Shown piece by piece: positions 33,680-44,426 of a stretch of DNA of 64,000 bases. A program made the position numbers and the translations under genes. Origin of the DNA: Euryodendron excelsum (Eukaryota; Streptophyta; Magnoliopsida; Ericales; Pentaphylacaceae); contig CM065393.1 in assembly GCA_033060915.1 (NCBI GenBank), forward strand, positions 5,089,001 through 5,153,000, given 5' to 3'. The first letter of the stretch is position 1. Every line of letters begins with the position of its first letter. Below the pieces are notes generated by a model, which was given only the letters and a program-made list of their open reading frames with translations, was not told where the DNA came from and searched no databases.

Positions 33680-34700
33680 TGAGTATGATGAATTCTAGAT
33701 TTTAGCTATGCAAGAAGAGTTCAACCATTTTGAAAATAATGAGATTTGCAACCTTATACCTCGACATGAAGAACATCCAGTTATTGGAACAAAATAGGTT
33801 TTTAGAAACAAAATGGATGAATCTTGAGCTGTTGTGAGAAACAAGGTAAGACTTCTAGCTCAAGGCTATAGTCAAGTAGAAGGAATTGATTTTAATAAAA
33901 CCTTTGCACCTGTAGCTGTATTGGAGGCCATTAGAATGTTGCTTGCATTTCATGTTTTCAAAAATTTGAAGTTTTATTAAATAGATGTGAAAAACGCATT
34001 TTTGAATGGATTTATTTATGAAGAGGTTAATGTGAACCAACCTTCTGGTTTTGAACATTCAAAGTTTCCAAATCATGTTTTTAAATTTACAAAAGCACTT
34101 TATTGTTTGAAACAAGTCTCAATGGCATGGTATTAAAGGTCGAGTAAAGTTTTTATTGAAAATGATTTTACACGAGAAAAAGTTGATACAACACTTTTTA
34201 TCAAGATTAGAGGCTAAGACATGCTTATTGTTCAAATTTATGTTGATGACATCATATTTGGCTCTAATAATGAAAAGCTTTGCAAGGAATTTACTACATG
34301 TATGCAAGATGAGTTTGAAATGAGCATGATAAAAGAACTCAATTACTTCTTTGGACTTCAAATTAAACAAGCAAAAGAAGTAATCTTTATTAACCAAACT
34401 AAGTATATCAAAGATCTACTCAATAGCTTTAGAATGAAAGATGCAAAGCCATTATGCATTCCTATGAATACTTCAACAAAACTGGACAGTGACCAAAAAA
34501 GTATTTACGTAGATACCAAGTTGTATAGAAGTATGATTGGTTCATTGCTTTATTTAACTACAAGTAGGCCTGATATTATGTTTAGTATATGTTTATATGC
34601 TGCATTTCAATCTAATCCTAAGGAATCACACATCATTGTTGTGAAGAGAATTTTTAAATATCTCAAATACACTCACAGCCTAGGGTTATGGTACCCTTAA
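33680..34700 (+). pseudogene. copia-2 reverse transcriptase pseudogene
   Basis: AMQEEFNHFENNEICNLIP opens the domain near 33709. The first catalytic Asp is in IDVKNAFLNGFIYEE near 33985, directly after a stop. The second motif, YVDDIIFGSN, is intact near 34240 in a 159-codon open stretch (34221-34700). Stops near 33800, 33828, 33980 and 34134 break the protein. The sequence style (EMSMIKELNYFFGLQIKQ) is that of the Sirevirus branch of copia. Confidence 0.85.
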
Positions 34701-35185
34701 GGCACATCACTTAACCTCATAGGTTATTAAGATGCTAACTATACTGGATGCAAAGTGGACAAAAAGAGCACCAGTGGATCATGTCACTTTCTTTGAAATA
34801 TGCTAGTCTCATGGTTTAGCAAGAAACAAAAGTCAATTGCGCTCTCTATAGCAGAGGCTGAGTATATAGCAGTTGGAAGTTGTTGTACTTAAGTGCTTTG
34901 GATCACACATCAACTAGAGGATTTTGGTTTTACATATGAACACATCCCTATTAGATGTAACAACACAAGTGTTATCAATTTGATCAAAACCCTATTCAAT
35001 ACTCTGGTACAAAGCATATTGAGATTAGACATCATTTTATTAGAGATCATGTGCAAAGATGTGATATTAAACTTGATTTTATGAGTACTGAGTATCAATT
35101 AGCAGATGTCTTTACAAAATCATTGAGTGAGAATAGACATTTTATAATTAGAAAAGAATTGGAGATGAGCAATCTATTAATTTGA
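34701..35185 (+). pseudogene. copia-2 RNase H pseudogene
   Basis: SWFSKKQKSIALS-type text near 34810 is followed by AEAEYIAV near 34853 and an NNTSVINL box near 34960. The domain ends with LADVFTKSLSENR near 35100 before the stop region at 35180. Frameshifts occur near 34700 and 35010. Confidence 0.75.
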
Positions 35186-35309
35186 TTAATTATCATGTTA
35201 TATATGTTTATTTGTGTATTTGTGTATTTGAATCATTTGAACTTGATAATATGCTTATATGATTCATTATATGTTATTTGAAAGTTATTTTTGTATTGTA
35301 TGAGAAAAT

Positions 35310-35590
35310 GAGTCAACCCTTAACTTTAAATAGTCGACACCTCGGTTTTAGAAATGACTTCTGGTTAAATAAGTCGACACCTAACTTGGATGTGTTGACC
35401 CATGAAATGGGTATTTTGGTCTCAAAAAACTTTGTTGCAAAGAGTCGACACCTCAAAGTTCAAGAGTCAACCCATTTTGACAGAAAGCTCATAAAACATT
35501 TTTGCTGCCCATTTTAATAGAAAGCTCAAAAAGTATTTTGGGTGCAAAAAGTGTCGGCCTCGTGAAGACAGGAGTCAACCCATCTACATA
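35310..35590 (+). repeat. GTCGACACCT-type repeats downstream of pol
   Basis: At least four AGTCGACACCT / GAGTCAACCCA half-site pairs occur between about 35308 and 35582, spaced 50-90 bp. They are the same motif class as the LTR palindromes but lie in the internal region before the extra 3' ORF. Confidence 0.7.
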
Positions 35591-35810
35591 TACATACATG
35601 CCTGTAATTACTCTATTTTCGATCATTCTCACTCTCACTCGATCAACCATTACCCCAACTAAAAAATCCTCCAAAAATCTCTCTTTTATTCATTATAAAT
35701 CCTTGATTCGAACCACCAATGCTTCACATAACTGCTTTTAACCTCCATTGTAACCTCCAATGGCTTCCAAAACCATTAAACTAAGAACATAGAAATAAAC
35801 CCTAGTGGAG

Positions 35811-37312
35811 TTAACCCCCAAATCAAAAGGGAAGCAAGAAGAGGAAAGATAAAGGGGGAGTCTTCCAAGGCTTCAAAGAAGAGGAAACGGAAGCAAGTTG
35901 TTAAAGAAGATGACTTCCTTGAGGATGACATCTATTTTGAGAAGCAATCCATCAAAGGGAGGTATGAACAAGATCACTTTTCTGGAGTTATTTTAAATGG
36001 TATATGGATAGATTATGCCTTCTTTGCCAAGGAAAAGTTCACTTTTGAGCATAAACTTGAGAGGCTTGATGGAAACCAATGACCTTGTTGAAGGAAGATG
36101 TTTACCCTGAATTGGTAGGACACTTCTATGCCCATGCCAAAAGAGACAGAGTAAGTGTAAATGTCTCTAGTTATGTCAAGGCTATTTTCATCCATCTTAC
36201 TAAGGGTGTGATTTGTCATATTTTGGGGTATTAGCACGAGTGGAGAGATAGGGAAGAAGAACTCTGGTAGATGTCCAGCCATGTTTGCTCTCATAGGAGA
36301 GGAGATCATTGATAATAATTTCTAACCCATTCCCAATAATCTTCCATTAGAACTGAGACTTGTCCATCACTTTGTATGTCACATTTTTATCCCTAAAGGT
36401 GAAAAGTTTGAGCATTTTTTAGAAAGAGTTATTCTTTATGTGGGCATACATCACTAAGACTAAGGTTGAGTTGGCTAATTATATTTTGTGCCATATACTT
36501 AAGGTAACTAGTATAAAAGTTAGTTTGCCTTATGGGATACTTTTGATAAAGATTTTCAAGCACTTCAAATTTGATTTGTCAAATGAGAAGAAGAGGACAC
36601 TTGATCCAAATTCCGATGAGTACAATCATAAGACCCTATCAAGGATAATGTACTACTTTGACAAGCAGACGAATAAATGGACACCAAAAGAAAAATTTGT
36701 GAGGGAGACTAAAGCACCAAGAGCAAGCACTTTTGAGAGAGGTGAAACCCTAGGGCTCAAAGAGAAATTTTTCCTATAAGCATTGTGTCAAGTTGTAACT
36801 TTGTGCAAATGGAAGCTTTTATGAACATGATGAAGGATATGAAGAAGTATCAACTAGAGATGTTCACAAAGATTGACAAGAAGGTGGAAAATAGAGCAAT
36901 AAGATTGTTCTTAGTGGAAAAGAATGTGAGGGAACTAAGTAAAGTTTTTGTGGTTGAGGGAAACACTTTAAAAGAGAAAATCTTCAATGCCTTAGATGTC
37001 TTAACTGAGCATATTGGCAAGTATATCAAAAAGATCATTGGAGATGAATATAAGCCCCTCAACCCAATAGTAGCAAAGGCAGTAGGGAAAACCTCCACTG
37101 ATGAGAAGAGTGATTTAACTGAGGAGACCACATCTCAGCCTTTAACTGGAGAACCGTCAAACCCCATTAACCAACCTCCTTCAAATCCATTTACAGGCCA
37201 ACTTAGATACTCTTTGAGGCATAGATCTTCAACCTCCAAGTTCTCCAACACTACTGACAACCCTATTGACCTATCTAAAACTCCATCTCCCAAATCCAAA
37301 TGGCATTTTTGA
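35811..37312 (+). pseudogene. extra 3' ORF of copia-2 (env-like position), degraded
   Basis: This coding-like stretch follows pol, where Sireviruses carry their additional ORF. Part 1 (about 35811-36080) has a basic cluster KKRKRKQ and an acidic stretch. Part 2 (36438-36779) contains LPYGILLIKIFKHFKFDLS, which resembles a domain widely annotated in plants as 'putative plant transposon protein'. Part 3 (36785-37312) is predicted by eye as helical and charged (FMNMMKDMKKYQLEMFTKID), then becomes Pro/Ser/Thr-rich. No signal peptide or convincing membrane segment is visible, so an envelope role is not supported by what I see. It is broken by stops and frame changes near 36080, 36230, 36325 and 36777. 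Confidence 0.6.
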
Positions 37313-37881
37313 TTTTCATTAGCATTTTAAATAGAATGGCGTGTCATTCTTAAAGACAACATGTTGTAATATTTTGTGGATGTTTTAGTTTTTGAACCTT
37401 ATAGATGCATATTTATTATATCTTCTATGTTTTAATTGTCTTCTCCTAATTAATTTGATGAGTTGTTGATTTGGATGAATTATTTCCTAACAATAATTCT
37501 TTCTAAGTTAACAAAAAGGGAGAAAAGTACTAATGGAGAAAATGGAAGGCATATAAAGCATCTAAGCCTTCTACAAAATGGGGGAAAAGGACTTATATGG
37601 TAAGGTATATAGGAGAAGATATTGAATTGCATAAGAAAGGAGGAAAAGATCACATTATACTCTAAATCTTTGCTTTGTTATAATCTGGATTCCTATCTTG
37701 CTCTGATCCTTTATTGAAAATGCATAAAGTGCAAAAGAAAGATGAAGAAAATTCATTTACTCCTAGTAGGTAACATTTTCTAAACTAAATTTTCCAATAT
37801 TGGATATTGTTGATTTCATTAGAAATTCGTTGTTTTGCTCATATTGATTAAGGTTTTGTCATCATAAAAAAAAGATGAGAT
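37313..37881 (+). other. copia-2 3' untranslated region
   Basis: There is no ORF. It has several GGGG/AAAAGGGAG purine words (around 37508, 37578 and 37640) and ends with an A-rich purine run (37865-37880) directly before the LTR start, the probable but degraded polypurine tract. Confidence 0.5.
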
Positions 37882-39530
37882 TCTTGACTCTATGCCTTGA
37901 TTTTAATGATAGCAAAATATTATGTTAAGTGATCTAATGTATCTACTTAGTGTGCAAATTATATTATGCTTTAATTTTAGTTAGATTATGAATTGAAGCT
38001 TGACATAAAGAAGATATTGAAGATTTTGTATATTGAAAGCCAATTAAGCATGTTGAAGGTTGTTGAACCATAATGATTGATTAATGAAAATCCTTGCAAC
38101 AAGATTATGTTCATAATCTTATTTCGAAAGATTGAAGGTGTTCAAGGTGACGGAGATCAACAGAAGACATGGAAGCTCTACTTGAAAATCTTGAAGATGT
38201 GTTGAAGAATGCAAGCTTTGTTGATTGAAAAACTCTACAAATGATTAACATGGATTAATTCCATATCGAAGAGATTAGAGGTATTCTTAAAGATCAACAT
38301 ACATTGAAGAAGTCATTTCAAACTTTGAAAGCCTTATTTGGATGATTCTTAAAGTGTTTGAAGACATAGAAGAAGATTGAAGTAGACTAGCAAAAGTTAA
38401 AGTCTCTAAGTAAAAAAGAGCCAACCCATGTATTCCAGGGGTTGACACATTGAAACAATGATATCGCGCCCAGATTTTTCGCACTTAAGAAATACACACA
38501 CAAGCGGAAAAAATATTGTACTCTCTCGTTAGAACTCATCCTCCTAGAAGAATGAGTGCGACTAGGTTTGAATTGAAAATAGATTTGAATAAAGGTCTTT
38601 TGAAAAACATTTGGAGTCGCCACCTAACTTGATTAAGGTGAGTTAGGTCACCTAAAAACTAAGCACAATCCAAGGATCACACTTAGGGTTTTTAAACACG
38701 GTTTTGAAAATACTTCCTCAAGAAAGGGTTTTTAGGAAAACAAGTTGTTTGGCAACCTTTGAAAAATATGTAAGCCCTTTTTTGAAAATAACTCCATTTT
38801 GGTCTCTCGAAAGCAGCGATCTAGGTTCGGAGGTTGGTTACGTGTAGGGAAGACACATTAAGCCATCGTGCTACTCCACTTTTGCGGTACCTACATGTCT
38901 ATTTACTCTAGATTCACCTGTGAGAGTCTTCAACTAACAAATGTCCAATCCTATCCACTTTAGAAAATAATTTTGAAAAGAATGATGCATCATATGTAAG
39001 TGCAAGAAAAGAAAGTTGAAAAATAGATTTGGAGAGAAATTGGTTTGATTTAAAAAGAAATTTGAAAAGATAGATTTGAAATTGGAAAGTTTTAGAAATT
39101 GGAAATAGAGATTTGGAATTTGAAGTTAGAAATAGAACATAGAATTGGAGATTTGAAAAAGGTTATGACCGCACCCATAAGGGTTGCCTACGTATCCTTT
39201 TTAAGGAATCAAGTCAATCGTAGTTCGGATAAAAGTCCGATAGAAAATAGAAGGTATGATTAGAAGAAGAAATTGAATTGAAATTTGGATTGGAAGATTG
39301 AGAGATTGAACTTTGATTGGAAGATTTAAAAAGATTTGATTTTGGAAAGCTTGGTTTTAAGAAACCTAGACTTAAGAAAGACTTGAGACTTAGGAAAGAT
39401 TTGACTCGAGTGTTGGACTTGAAAGATGAGGAAAGATTGGATTTAGGAAGGGTTCGAATTAGGAAAGGTTCGAATTAGAAAAGTTTCGTTTTAGGAAAGT
39501 TTCATTTGAGGAAAGTTTCAATTTAGGAAA

Positions 39531-39793
39531 GTTTTGGATTAAGAAAGTTTCATTTTAAGAAAGGTTTTGAAATAGGAAAGGTTTCATTTTAAAAAAGTAT
39601 TGGAATTGGAAAGGTTTTGAAATAGGAAAGTTACATTTTAGGAAAGTTTTCAAATTAGAAAAGTTTTGGATTAAGAAAGTTTTATTTTAAGAAAGGTTTT
39701 GAAATAGAAAATGTTTCGTTTTAAGAAAGTATTAGAATTGGAAGGTTTTGAAATAGGAAAGTTACATTTTAGGAAAGTTTTCAAATTAGGAAA
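39531..39793. repeat. 132-bp direct duplication in GGAAAGTTT-rich LTR DNA
   Basis: 39531-39662 and 39663-39793 align nearly base for base, both starting GTTTTGGATTAAGAAAG. Each copy is itself made of about seven 19-20-bp GGAAAGTTT-type sub-repeats, so this is a two-level repeat like the one at 24650-25142 in the sister LTR. Confidence 0.75.
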
Positions 39794-41787
39794 TTTTTTA
39801 GAATTTAGAAAGTTTTGAAATAGGAAAGTTTTGAAAGTAAGAAAGTTTAGAGTTTAGAAAAGTTTTAGATTTGGAAAGTGGAGATTAGGAAAGTTTAGAA
39901 TTTTAGAAGGATTCAAAGTTTAGGAAAGGTTTGAGGATTTAGATTTGGAAAGTTAAGATTTGGAAAGGGTGGAATTAGGGAAGGTTTGGAAGCTTAAAGT
40001 TTAAGGAAAGATTTAAATGTTTAGGTTTAGGAAACTTATGGTTCAGAAAGGTAGTAGATTAGGAAGGATTCGAATTAGGAAAGATTTAGACTAGGAATGA
40101 TGAAGGTTCCTATTTCCTAAATAAGGGATTGAATTTTGTTTCTAAAAAGAGATGTTTTGATTTTGTTTTCGAAAACGGAGAATTGGATCTAGTTTCCTAA
40201 ATGAGAGATTGTATTTGGTTTCCTAAAGGTGAGATTGGATTTGGCATGGAATTAGAAGGTGAAGTTTTGGAAATCCTAGATTTGGAAGACTATAGTTTTG
40301 ATGTAGAAAATAGGTTTTGGAAATATATATATAATTTTGACGTAAAGAACAAGAGGTTTTGGGAACCTAGGTTTTGTGGGAACCTAGGTTTTGAGGCCAA
40401 AATAAGAGCTTGGAAATCATGTTTTTGGGAAGGAAAATTAGAATTTCCTAATCGTGGGTTCTAGGGTTTGACTTGACCTCTAAGAAAATGGAGTTTTTGG
40501 AAGGTGAGTTTTTGGAAAGGGGTTTTTTTGGAAGGAAATCCTAGAGAGGAGTTTTTAGAAAGTGAACTTGAGAGAAGTTTTAGAAAGAAGACTTTGGAAG
40601 AAGCTTTTAGGAAAGAGTTTTTGGGAAAGAGATTTAAGGAGCATTTTCCAAGAAGGAAACCTAGGGAGTGTTTTTTAGAAAGTGAATTTGAAGAAGTGCG
40701 TTTTGAAAAGAAATTTTTAGGAAAGTAAAACTTTGAGAGAGTTTTTGAAAAGAGATTGAAAAGGAGTTTTTGAAAAATAGATTTTTGGAGGGAGCTTTTG
40801 AAAACAATTTTAGAATGGAATTAGGAAGAGTTTTTAGAAAATATATTGAAAAGAGGTTTTTAGAAAAAGAGAGTTTTTAGAAAGCTTATAAAAATATCTC
40901 ACTTTCCTAAAGCGATTCTAACCATAAGAAGGTTAGAACCACTTTAAGATGGCGGTTTTGAAAACAACAATGTTTTGAAATTATGGACCATATTGGTCAC
41001 TTTAAATGTAACACTTTTCTAAAGTAACCCTAACCACGGAAAGGCTAGAATCACTTTAGGATTGTGATTTTGAAAACAAGTTTTGAAAAAGAAGTTTTTG
41101 ATATAAGTTTTGAAAATAAGTTTAACGCAAGTTTTGAAAATGAATTTTTGAAGAATGCAAGATCATGATACGCACAATGCAAATTGGGGTCATGAACATA
41201 CAAGGTTAAAGGCTTCACCATATAATCAAGGGAGCCGAACCCACGTGGTCTCCGATTAGACTAAAAGAAAGCCCCCGACACGGTGACTATCCAATACCCT
41301 AATCCAACTTATAAACCGGAAAATCTCTTATTTCAAGTATGCAAAGAAAAGGGAGGGAAGAAGATGGAGGATTAAAATAGAAGAAACCCAAGTGGGTTTG
41401 GAGGGAGAAGAGAGGGGGAAGATGCGTAAATGTAAATAAGAAGCCTACCTTGTGTCTTCTTTATTTTGCTTAGCTTTGCGCGCTTCGCTTTGCTTACTTT
41501 GCTTCGGTCTTCATTTTGATCTTCGTCTTGATCTTTGAGTGTTTGCTTCGATCTTCAAGAGCTTCGGATTGCAACACTTCAAGTCTTCAATGAAGGCTAT
41601 GGAGGCTAGTGTATGAGTAGAGGAGAGTGTGTATGTGTGTATAGGAGGCTAGGGTTTGTGTATGAAGGCTAGGGTTTGGAAAATCTAAGGAGACTAGGGT
41701 TTAGAGAGGCTATGAGCTCTGTATATCGAATAATAGGGTTTTTAAACTGAGTTTGCGGACCTCCTTCGCGCTGGAGGAGGCTATGCA

Positions 41788-41795
41788 TTTATAGA
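41788..41795 (-). promoter_or_regulatory. TATA box of the minus-strand solo LTR
   Basis: CTATAAATGC on the minus strand is the position equivalent to 22334-22342 in the sister LTR. Confidence 0.55.
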
Positions 41796-41845
41796 CAAGG
41801 GAATCACCTGGCGCCTGTTGCAATGGTGCTAGGCCAAAAATGCTT

Positions 41846-41870
41846 CTGGCGCCACTCCTAGTGGCGCCAG
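41846..41870. promoter_or_regulatory. perfect GGCGCC palindrome next to the LTR TATA box
   Basis: Arms CTGGCGCCACT and AGTGGCGCCAG flank a 3-base loop (CCT). It lies about 50-75 bp upstream of the TATA box in element sense, and a degraded third half-site follows (TTGGCGCCACT, about 41882-41892). Confidence 0.7.
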
Positions 41871-43110
41871 GCCAAATATTGGCTTGGCGCCACTACTAGT
41901 GGTACCAGTCAGTTAGGAAAGTTTTAAGGTCGGCAAGCAACGTATATTGAAAAGATTTGGGCGCCTGCACTAGTGACTACCATGCAATTTTTAGCTTGGC
42001 TTCACTATGAATGACTCCGGAAGGATTTAAGGAGCCAGGAATTGCCTGGAAGGCCGAAAAGGGACAAGAACACTAAAAACAGTGTCTCAGAGGTAGTAGA
42101 CTTGAAAAAGAATGACAAGATTTTTCGGAAGGGTTACCGAGCCTTTAGGGGCAAAACTGTCAACTGGATCAGAAAGCTGCCAGGACAGACTCGAAATGTC
42201 CCAGAAGAAGACTCGATGTTTGGAAACATTATTTAGAATGTTCCCAAAGACTGCCGGTTTGATGCCCAGAGCTGATGTGGTCGGAAAAGGGCGACCGGCC
42301 CACCAGGGGCAAAACGGTCATTTTACACCGGGTTTGCCGGAACTGACTCAGAATGATCCGAAAAGATAAAAGAAGGTCGAGACTACTATAAAAAGCATTC
42401 TCAGGAGGTTACCAGTTTGATACCCAGAGCCGGTGTGGTTATTGGGGCGTTCAGATACCTAGGGGCAAAATGGTCATCTTGACCAGAAAGTCTCGGAACG
42501 GGCCCAAAACAGACTAGAAGGCACCTAACCATGCCGGATTGACTTTAAGACAATCTTGGAAGGGTGGACTTACCGTTCTGGGGATTTAGGTATTATCTCA
42601 AGAAACGTGCCAAAAAATGGCCCTAGGGGCAATTTGGTCATTTTTTACCGGAGTGTGCTAGTAAGCACTGGTGTTGACCTCGGTTTTAAGTGTTTTCGCC
42701 ACTCTGAAGGCGGTCCTGTGATACAGGGGTTTGTTGGCAATTCCCTATATCGACCTGTTTGCGAGTATTTCCCCTACTCTGACGGTTGCAATATTTGCGA
42801 GTACTTCCGCTACTCTGATGGTTCACGATCATTCCCGAGACTGCCTGATCTCGGGAAGCTACTAAAGGGACTTAGCGCCTGAGAAGTCAACTTTCACATA
42901 AGGCATGCCGAAACGGACATTTCTGCGTTGGCGGGCTAGCAAGCGCCAAAGGTGGACCGTTCTACCATCTAGGGGACTGGGGTGTCGTCCCGGTCGACAA
43001 GTTTGAAGGGACTTACTGCTCCGAAAAGACTTTCTTCGGAAACGTGCCGGAAGGATAGACTTACTATCTCGAGGAATCAACTTTCTCGAGAGAGGGATTG
43101 AAATTGAAAA

Positions 43111-43253
43111 GGGGACTTACCGCCTTTGGAAAGACGTGCCTGATTTGGAATTAGAAAGGAGTCTTACCGCTTTCAAAAAGACGTGCCTGATTTAGAAATT
43201 GAAAAGGGGACTTACCGTCTTCGGAAAGACGTGCCTGATTTGGAATTAGACTG
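43111..43253 (-). repeat. three tandem 47-48-bp units near the LTR start
   Basis: Units start at 43111, 43158 and 43206 and share GG.G.CTTACCG..TT...AAAGACGTGCCTGATTT. In element sense they lie within the first 320 bp of the LTR (U3). Confidence 0.8.
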
Positions 43254-44426
43254 AACAATACCCCCAAGGGCATTTTGGTCATTTTGCCTCTATCTAGGCC
43301 TAGTGAGCCCGCGAAGCGATGAATTGACTAGATTAGGACTAGAATTCTAGAATGTGTCCATATTGACTTGAACTCAAGTCTGGACGGACTATAGACTGCC
43401 GAGCAGTCAAAAATGGAGTGCTTACAAGTGACACTGGACAATAACTCTCTAGTGAAAAGAGTCGACCTCTGTATTCCAAGATTCAACACATTGGTCCATA
43501 ATGCAAGTCTTGAAAAAGGTCCAAAAGAGTTGACCCTACATTCGAGGAGTCAACACATTTGGACAGAGCCTAATGAAGATTGGTAAAAGCCTCGGAGTCG
43601 ACCCCTCCCTTCCAGGAGTCGATACATCTAGGCAGAATGTTAAAGATTGCTTGATTTAGAACTACAGGGGTCAATCCCCCAATTTCAAGAGTCGACACTT
43701 AGAGCCCAACGATTATATTTTTGAACATTCTATTAGTTCAAAATCGCATTTAATGCTCTCTCAACCACCACCAATGGCTAGAATCAATGCAATGCTATAA
43801 ATAAAGATCCCCACAGCGTTTATACAAAAAAAAAAAAAGAACAAAATCCAAGAGTATAAGTGCTAAATCAAAGATCAAAGCTGAAAATGTTTGTGCCCTA
43901 ATTGCTACATCTTTCTTGGAGAAGGTTTAGGTTTAACAACTAAGCAAATCTTGCTTATCTAATTTTTGTGAGAGAGATACCCATTACATAAACTTCGTTT
44001 ATTTCACTTAGATGCCTTTGTAAACCTGTGTGTTTTAGTGTTCTTAGTAATGACATTTCTAAGTTTGAGTAAAGCTTGGACAAAATTACTTGAGTCTTGA
44101 GAGTTTGGGTAGAACTCTTGTAAAAAGTAAGCTGAGCACTTAGGCAAATAGCACTTACAGTGTAAAGCGATTTTTGTATAGTGGAAGGGACTTTCAAGGG
44201 GATCATGTAGGTGAGAACGTAGATCACATGTTGTGGCCGAATCCCAGTAAATCGTTGTGTTTGCTTGTGGTCTATTTTTCTTCCTCGCACCATATCGTTT
44301 GATTGTTTAGCTTATACTTTGATTAGCAACTGTTCCATTGTTTTATAAGTTTTTAATTGTAAATTTGTTATTAATTTTGAGAAACCTAATTCACCTCATC
44401 TCTTGGGCTACATATTCGGGCCAACA

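Larger units (their letters stand above)
38462..43426 (-). mobile_element. 4,965-bp Tat/Ogre-like solo LTR in the copia-2 3' LTR
   Basis: In element sense it runs from TGTAAGCACTCC (43426) to GGGCGCGATA (38462). These are the same ends as the solo LTR at 20548-26067, in the opposite direction. Shared landmarks are the GGTTGCCTACGTATCC box (39184-39199 on the plus strand), an AGCCCCCGACACGGTGAC box near 41270 and a TATA box near 41790. Its 39470-40090 portion is made of GGAAAGTTT-type repeats. No coding sequence or PBS was found. Open frames inside (40201-40728, 42042-42882) are repeat-derived and show no known domain. Confidence 0.82.
38457..43431. repeat. 5-bp target duplication AATGA / AGTGA
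   Basis: AATGA (38457-38461) and AGTGA (43427-43431) differ at one position. Comparison with the copia-2 5' LTR confirms that only one copy was there before the insertion. Confidence 0.75.
27817..44426 (+). mobile_element. copia-2: Sirevirus-like Ty1/copia element with two nested insertions
   Basis: Layout is 5' LTR 27817-29048, PBS, gag (after an inserted hAT element), zinc knuckles, protease, integrase, RT, RNase H, an extra degraded 3' ORF, then a 3' LTR split by a Tat/Ogre-like solo LTR. Excluding insertions the internal region is about 7.4 kb. That is longer than ordinary copia and typical of Sireviruses, which carry an additional ORF after pol. It lies in copia-1 pol. Flanks are AAAAA (left) and TAATA (right), so no clean duplication survives. 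Confidence 0.85.
37882..44426 (+). repeat. 3' LTR of copia-2, split by a Tat/Ogre-like solo LTR
   Basis: The left part is 37882-38461 and the right part 43432-44426. It begins TCTTGACTCTATGCC (TG changed to TC) and ends GGGCCAACA. Excluding the insertion it is about 1,575 bp. The extra length over the 5' LTR comes from two blocks that the 5' LTR has lost. Palindromes continue across the insertion (38417-38445, then 43458-43710), five units against four in the other LTR. Confidence 0.8.

Noticed and set aside
38287..38623. Minus-strand frames across the LTR/solo-LTR junction
   Set aside because: They cross an insertion boundary between two unrelated LTRs and cannot be an original gene.
40201..42882. 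Series of open frames in the minus-strand solo LTR
   Set aside because: They are formed by GGAAAG/TTTTGG-type repeats or GC-richer U3 sequence, with no domain match, and disagree in frame with sister LTRs.
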